Assembly (NCBI GenBank): GCA_020441995.1 | Contig: JAGRLC010000020.1 | Location: 1-47,948 of the forward strand | Source of the DNA: Rhodobiaceae bacterium | Lineage (GTDB): Bacteria > Pseudomonadota > Alphaproteobacteria > Rhizobiales > Tepidamorphaceae | DNA: 47,948 nucleotides | Direction: 5' to 3' | Shown: one piece after another, positions 44,481-47,948 of the stretch | Numbering within the stretch: position 1 is the first letter of the stretch | Layout of the letters: each line of letters opens with the position of its first letter | Notes under the pieces: model-generated | What the model was told of the DNA's origin: nothing | What the model saw: the letters and a program-made list of their open reading frames with translations, nothing else | Database searches by the model: none | Position numbers and translations under genes: made by a program

Positions 44481-44494
44481 ATGACCTGGATCAA
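44481..44494 (-). promoter_or_regulatory. FNR/FixK-type binding box
   Basis: TTGATCCAGGTCAT on the minus strand, versus consensus TTGAT-N4-ATCAA: the first half-site is perfect and the second matches in part (GTCAT against ATCAA). Centred about 71 bases upstream of the peroxidase ATG, a suitable position for activation. Identified by eye; binding not shown. Confidence 0.55.
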
Positions 44495-44518
44495 TTGTTG
44501 ACTTGAAAGGTCTTGTTA

Positions 44519-44550
44519 CTGGCGGCGGCTTTTTCCAAAACCGCCGCCAG
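44519..44550 (-). terminator. GC hairpin downstream of the glutathione transferase gene
   Basis: Perfect 10-bp inverted repeat CTGGCGGCGG / CCGCCGCCAG with a 12-base loop, starting 8 bases beyond the transferase stop. It lacks a U-run on either side, so a Rho-independent function is only possible, perhaps with 3' end protection instead. Confidence 0.45.
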
Positions 44551-44558
44551 AATGAAAT

Positions 44559-45254
44559 CTAGCCCGCGCGCTGGCCGAACAGTACGGACTGCGCCTTGTT
44601 GTCGGTGGCGATATTGGAGCGGCGATCCTTCGCCAGCGTCAGCCCTTTTTCGACAGCTGGCCGCGCAGTCATCGTGTCGAGCCAGCGCTTCACGTTCGGG
44701 AACTCCGCAATATCCATCTTCTGGCGCTCCCACAGCGTTGCCCAGCCGACAATTGCCATGTCGGCGATGGAATATTCGTCGGCGACGAACTCGCGTCCCT
44801 CAAGGCGCTTGTTGAGCACGCCATAGAGCCGGTGCGTCTCGTCGGTGTAGCGCTTCTTGGCATATGGCAGGTCTTCGGGGGCATAGAGGTTGAAGTGGTG
44901 GTTCTGGCCCAGCATCGGCCCGAAACCGCCCATCTGCCACATCAGCCATTCCTCGACCGCGACGCGCTTTCGCTCGTCCGAAGGATAGAATTTCCCCGTC
45001 TTGCGGCCGAGATATTGCAGGATCGCGCCGGATTCGAAGACGGAAACCGGTTTTCCGTCCGGTCCGTCCGGATCGACAATCGCCGGCATGCGGTTGTTCG
45101 GCGCAATCTTCAGGAAGTCCGGCTTGAACTGGTCTCCAGCGCCGATGTTGACGAGGTGAAGGTCATACGGCAGCCCGCATTCCTCCAGCATGATGGCAAC
45201 TTTCCAGCCGTTCGGCGTGGGCCAGTAATGCAATTCGATTGGCTTCTGCGTCAT
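44559..45254 (-). CDS. Glutathione S-transferase, Nu-class-like (YfcG/YghU type)
   Basis: About 231 residues. The N-terminal thioredoxin-like domain reads ELHYWPTPNGWKVAIMLEEC and then YDLHLVNIGAGDQFKPDFL, with IAPNNRMPAIVD and the ESGAILQYL glutathione-binding motif. This combination, with TPNG in place of the usual catalytic Ser/Tyr region, is characteristic of Nu-class enzymes that act as disulfide-bond oxidoreductases or peroxidases. The C-terminal half is the helical domain. Two starts are near each other (45260 and 45254); I chose the second. Substrate unknown. Confidence 0.9.
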   Translation of the reverse strand: MTQKPIELHYWPTPNGWKVAIMLEECGLPYDLHLVNIGAGDQFKPDFLKIAPNNRMPAIVDPDGPDGKPVSVFESGAILQYLGRKTGKFYPSDERKRVAVEEWLMWQMGGFGPMLGQNHHFNLYAPEDLPYAKKRYTDETHRLYGVLNKRLEGREFVADEYSIADMAIVGWATLWERQKMDIAEFPNVKRWLDTMTARPAVEKGLTLAKDRRSNIATDNKAQSVLFGQRAG

Positions 45255-45378
45255 GTGCAATCGCTTCTGTAATTCGCGTGATTGGGAATCTGTAATTTAG
45301 GCAGCTATGGACAACATAGGGCTGTGGTTTGCCGCGGCAAACACCGCTCACGCCGTCGTGACGCATGGCCGGACTGCA

Positions 45379-46626
45379 TCACAGGAAATCCAGCTCATGC
45401 GGGATGCGCCCGAAAGCGATCTTGCCGCCGGCATAGCCGCCGGGGAGTTCCAGCGCTTCCCCGATGTGCAGGCTGTTGCCGCCATAGCGGGCCTGCAACT
45501 GGTCCTTGATATCGCTGACCCGTTCCCAGCGTTCCGCAGAAACATCCGGCAAATCGGCAAACAGCTCGCCCTGGCGCTGGGACAGCAGGCTGAGGCCATG
45601 CAGCGTGACGCTGACACTCTTGGTCTTGCCCGGCGGCGCATTCGCGCGCCAGACCGCAAAGGCGGTATCGAGCGCCCGAATAAACGTGTGATCGTCGCGA
45701 GCCGCCGCAAAGGCATGCGTCACGGCAAGCCCGGCGCCGCCATGCGGGCGCACCGAAACCGTCAGGCTTGAAGCCAGATAGCCTTCCCGGCGCAGGCGCC
45801 GCGCCGCCTTGACCAGCAGGACACGGGCGCAGACCAGCATCCGCTCGGGCGTGCGCCAGTCCGGCGGCAGCACGCGCCCGTGCCCGAACATGCGTTTCTG
45901 CGTCACCGGCTGCTCGATCGCGTAGCCATGCAGTGCCGCGACGAAACGCTCGCCCTGCACCCCGCCCCATAGCTTGCGCGCATGTTTCGGCGCCAAAGCC
46001 CACAGCCCGGGAAAGTCGCGCACGCCGGCATCGTGCAGGCGCTGCTCCATGCCCTTGGAGATACCGGGAATGTCGCGCAAAGGCAGATGCGCCAGAGCCT
46101 CCGGCAGATCCCCGGGCAACAGAACGCGCAGCCCATTGGGCTTGTCCATCTCGGCGGCGATCTTGGCCAGAAGCTCGTTCGCCGCGACGCCGATGGAAAG
46201 GCTCAGGCAGGGCGCAAAGGTCGCCGCGAAATCCCGTTTGATCTCTTCGCCCAGGTCGCGCGCCCGCGCCGCCTCATTGGCCATCAGCCGCGCAACCGCC
46301 TCGTCAATGGAGCGTACGGCGAGCACCTCCACATGCGCTTCCAGACATTTGCGGATGCGATGATGCAGGGCGACATAGGCATCCGGCCGCGCCACCCGCA
46401 GCACGATGCCGGGGCACGCGGCTTCAGCCTCGTCGCGCCGCATGATGCCGCGCACGCCCGCCCGCTTGGCCTCGACGCTTGCCGCAATCAGCGCGGTGTT
46501 GGGCGAATCGACCGGCAGCACCCCCACGGGCCGTCCCCGCAAGGCCGGCTCCAGGTACTGCTCGGCGGAGGCAAAGAAGCTGTCGAAATCGACGTAAAGC
46601 CGTTCCGGCCATAGCGGGCGGCGCAT
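45379..46626 (-). CDS. Y-family translesion DNA polymerase (DinB/ImpB-like)
   Basis: 415 residues from the ATG at 46626. The first metal motif is YVDFDSFFASAEQ (Asp13; Phe18 in the steric-gate position). The second is RSIDEAVARL, with catalytic Asp108-Glu109. The ISLSIGVA-type strand appears as LSLSIGVAANELLAKIAAEM, and IPGISKGMEQRL is the thumb helix-hairpin-helix. No C-terminal zinc or clamp motif is evident. Such proteins are commonly annotated ImpB or DinB in rhizobia. A LexA box lies about 34-48 bases upstream of the ATG, so it should be SOS-induced. DinB and ImuB-type roles cannot be separated by sequence alone. Confidence 0.88.
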   Translation of the reverse strand: MRRPLWPERLYVDFDSFFASAEQYLEPALRGRPVGVLPVDSPNTALIAASVEAKRAGVRGIMRRDEAEAACPGIVLRVARPDAYVALHHRIRKCLEAHVEVLAVRSIDEAVARLMANEAARARDLGEEIKRDFAATFAPCLSLSIGVAANELLAKIAAEMDKPNGLRVLLPGDLPEALAHLPLRDIPGISKGMEQRLHDAGVRDFPGLWALAPKHARKLWGGVQGERFVAALHGYAIEQPVTQKRMFGHGRVLPPDWRTPERMLVCARVLLVKAARRLRREGYLASSLTVSVRPHGGAGLAVTHAFAAARDDHTFIRALDTAFAVWRANAPPGKTKSVSVTLHGLSLLSQRQGELFADLPDVSAERWERVSDIKDQLQARYGGNSLHIGEALELPGGYAGGKIAFGRIPHELDFL

Positions 46627-46659
46627 CGGGGAGCCCTCATCACGCAAAACCAATGATGA

Positions 46660-46674
46660 GAACAAAATAGGAAC
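46660..46674 (-). promoter_or_regulatory. LexA box (SOS)
   Basis: GTTC-CTATTTT-GTTC on the minus strand matches exactly the alphaproteobacterial LexA consensus GTTC-N7-GTTC. It lies 34-48 bases before the chosen polymerase start and would be placed in or next to its promoter. Confidence 0.88.
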
Positions 46675-46702
46675 ATATAAGGTGCGGCGTCAAGCATTGC
46701 CG

Positions 46703-47164
46703 TTACAGGTAAAGCTTGAAGCCCTCGTGGCTGGCGGTGAAACCGAGGCTCTCGTAGAAGCGATGGGATTGGGTGCGCGACTTGTTCATGGTCAGTTGCA
46801 CCATGCCGGCGCCGAGCCGCCGCGCCTCACCGACTGCCCAGCCGATCATCTTCCGGCCCAGCCCCTTGCCGCGATGGGTGGATGCGATACGCACCTGCTC
46901 GATCTCGACCCGCAGCATGCCTTTCAGCGCAAGGCCCGGAATGACGATCAGCAGGAAAGTACCGACCGGCTCACCGCCGAGTTCCGCAATTTTCAAAGAC
47001 ACATTGTCTGAAGCTGCGATCCTGTCGAAAGCGGCGTCATAGATGCCGCGCCCGGCCTCGCTCGCATCCTCGCGCGTCTTGCCGAGATCGTCATCGACCA
47101 GCATGTCCAGAATGGCGGGAATATCTTCCCGCGCCGCCTCGCGGACTGTCAGCGCGCCGCTCAC
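46703..47164 (-). CDS. GNAT-family N-acetyltransferase
   Basis: 153 residues. The GNAT core is recognisable: an N-terminal helix-strand ([18 protein letters not shown]), and the acetyl-CoA site [20 protein letters not shown] with the R/Q-x-x-G-x-G/A loop (RGKGLG). The C-terminal strand is [20 protein letters not shown]. It overlaps the end of gatB by 4 bases (ATGA), suggesting coupling, a common arrangement without implying a function in tRNA aminoacylation. The substrate is unknown. Confidence 0.88.
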   Translation of the reverse strand: MSGALTVREAAREDIPAILDMLVDDDLGKTREDASEAGRGIYDAAFDRIAASDNVSLKIAELGGEPVGTFLLIVIPGLALKGMLRVEIEQVRIASTHRGKGLGRKMIGWAVGEARRLGAGMVQLTMNKSRTQSHRFYESLGFTASHEGFKLYL

Positions 47165-47948
47165 TCGACCCCGAGCTTGGATTTGACCAGTTCGTTGACC
47201 GCCTGCGGGTTGGCCTTGCCCTGGCTCGCCTTCATCACCTGCCCGACAAACCAGCCGGCCAGAGTCGGCTTGGCCTTGGCCTGCTCCACCTTGTCGGGAT
47301 TGGCGGCGATGATCTCGTCGACGATGGCCTCAATGGCGCCGGTGTCGGTCACCTGCTTCATGCCGCGCTCTTCGACGATCTTCTCCGGGTCGCCGCCTTC
47401 GGTCCAGACGATCTCGTAGAGGTCCTTGGCGATCTTGCCGGAGATGTCGCTCGACGCGATCATCTTGACGATGGCCGCATTGGCCTTCGCCGAAACCGGA
47501 GCGGTGGCGAGCGTCAGGCCTTCCTTGTTGACGCGGCCGAGATGCTCGTTGATCAGCCAGTTCGCGGATGCTTTTGCGTCCGCGCCTTCGGCAATCATCT
47601 TCTCGAACTCGTCGGCCCGCTCGCGTTCGGCGACCAGCACGCTGGCGTCATAGGGAGTCAGCCCGAAGCTGCTGATGAAGCGATGCCGCTTGTCGTCCGG
47701 CAACTCCGGCAGAGAGGCGCGGATGTTCTCGACGAAGGCATCGTCGAACTCCAGCGGCAGCAGGTCGGGGTCGGGGAAGTAGCGGTAGTCGTGCGCCTCT
47801 TCCTTCGACCGCATAGAGCGCGTCTTGCCGGACTTCGCATCGAACAGCCGCGTCTCCTGATCGACCGTGCCGCCATCTTCGAGCAGATCGATCTGGCGGC
47901 GGGCCTCATATTCGATGGCCTGCCCCATGAAGCGGATCGAATTGACGT
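47161..47948 (-). CDS. gatB: Asp/Glu-tRNA amidotransferase subunit B, C-terminal part (runs off right edge)
   Basis: GatB transfers ammonia to Glu-tRNA-Gln or Asp-tRNA-Asn in the GatCAB complex. The visible 262 codons start within the catalytic domain ([18 protein letters not shown]) and carry [19 protein letters not shown], a strong signature including metal- and substrate-binding residues. The C-terminal helical and YqeY-like tail domains follow, ending [16 protein letters not shown]. The N-terminal part is outside the window. The GNAT gene overlaps its stop by 4 bases. Confidence 0.95.
   Translation of the reverse strand, partial: VNSIRFMGQAIEYEARRQIDLLEDGGTVDQETRLFDAKSGKTRSMRSKEEAHDYRYFPDPDLLPLEFDDAFVENIRASLPELPDDKRHRFISSFGLTPYDASVLVAERERADEFEKMIAEGADAKASANWLINEHLGRVNKEGLTLATAPVSAKANAAIVKMIASSDISGKIAKDLYEIVWTEGGDPEKIVEERGMKQVTDTGAIEAIVDEIIAANPDKVEQAKAKPTLAGWFVGQVMKASQGKANPQAVNELVKSKLGVE

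Overview
This window looks like chromosomal DNA from an alphaproteobacterium of the order Hyphomicrobiales (Rhizobiales). The evidence is the gene order rpoZ-rsh-pyrE-DUF2062-pdxJ-acpS-lepB, a Porin_2 (Omp2b/RopA-type) porin with terminator, CTTGAC-N17-CTATAT-like promoters, an alphaproteobacterial LexA box (GTTC-N7-GTTC), and high-GC coding sequence. I cannot fix the genus from sequence alone. I see no insertion sequence, prophage, CRISPR array or rRNA. One tRNA-Ser(GCU) is present.

Layout. 1-5400: a housekeeping block on the minus strand (rpoZ, stringent-response rsh, pyrE, DUF2062, pdxJ, acpS and the start of lepB, which runs off the left edge). 5640-8880: a NYN-domain protein, a Fe-S family-5 uracil-DNA glycosylase, a PrxQ-like peroxiredoxin, smpB and dapA. 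8930-12400: a rod-shaped candidate small RNA (possibly 6S), a soluble lytic transglycosylase and an alpha/beta hydrolase. 12420-16110: a three-gene membrane operon (a giant BON-repeat/OmpA protein, a 30-residue membrane protein, and an anchored acidic protein with a helix-hairpin-helix-like end). 16335-17630: the major porin. 18500-24620: a complete peptide-type ABC importer operon (fused double ATPase, binding protein, two permeases).

24880-36070 is the most unusual part. Three overlapping or abutting glycosyltransferase genes are followed by a 914-residue ABC-exporter-like protein whose nucleotide-binding domain has lost every catalytic motif and carries a roughly 300-residue insertion. After it come a stand-alone cyclic-nucleotide-binding protein and a membrane class III nucleotidyl cyclase. 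On the opposite strand, convergent with these, lie a glycosyltransferase/polysaccharide-deacetylase fusion and a FkbM-type methyltransferase. My inference is an envelope-glycan system with local cNMP control, in which the degenerate ABC protein acts as a non-ATPase membrane component. This is my candidate for an undescribed system.

36170-39420: protocatechuate 3,4-dioxygenase subunits pcaH/pcaG without the rest of the pca pathway, a DUF2478 protein and a D-amino-acid dehydrogenase. 39530-42400: tRNA-Ser, a potassium-channel-like protein with a C-terminal zinc ribbon, an AT-rich island, a single-domain response regulator and several small stress-type or unknown proteins. 42700-47948: a RidA-family protein, a dihaem cytochrome c peroxidase behind an FNR/FixK-type box, a Nu-class-like glutathione transferase, a LexA-boxed Y-family polymerase, a GNAT acetyltransferase and the 3' part of gatB, which runs off the right edge.
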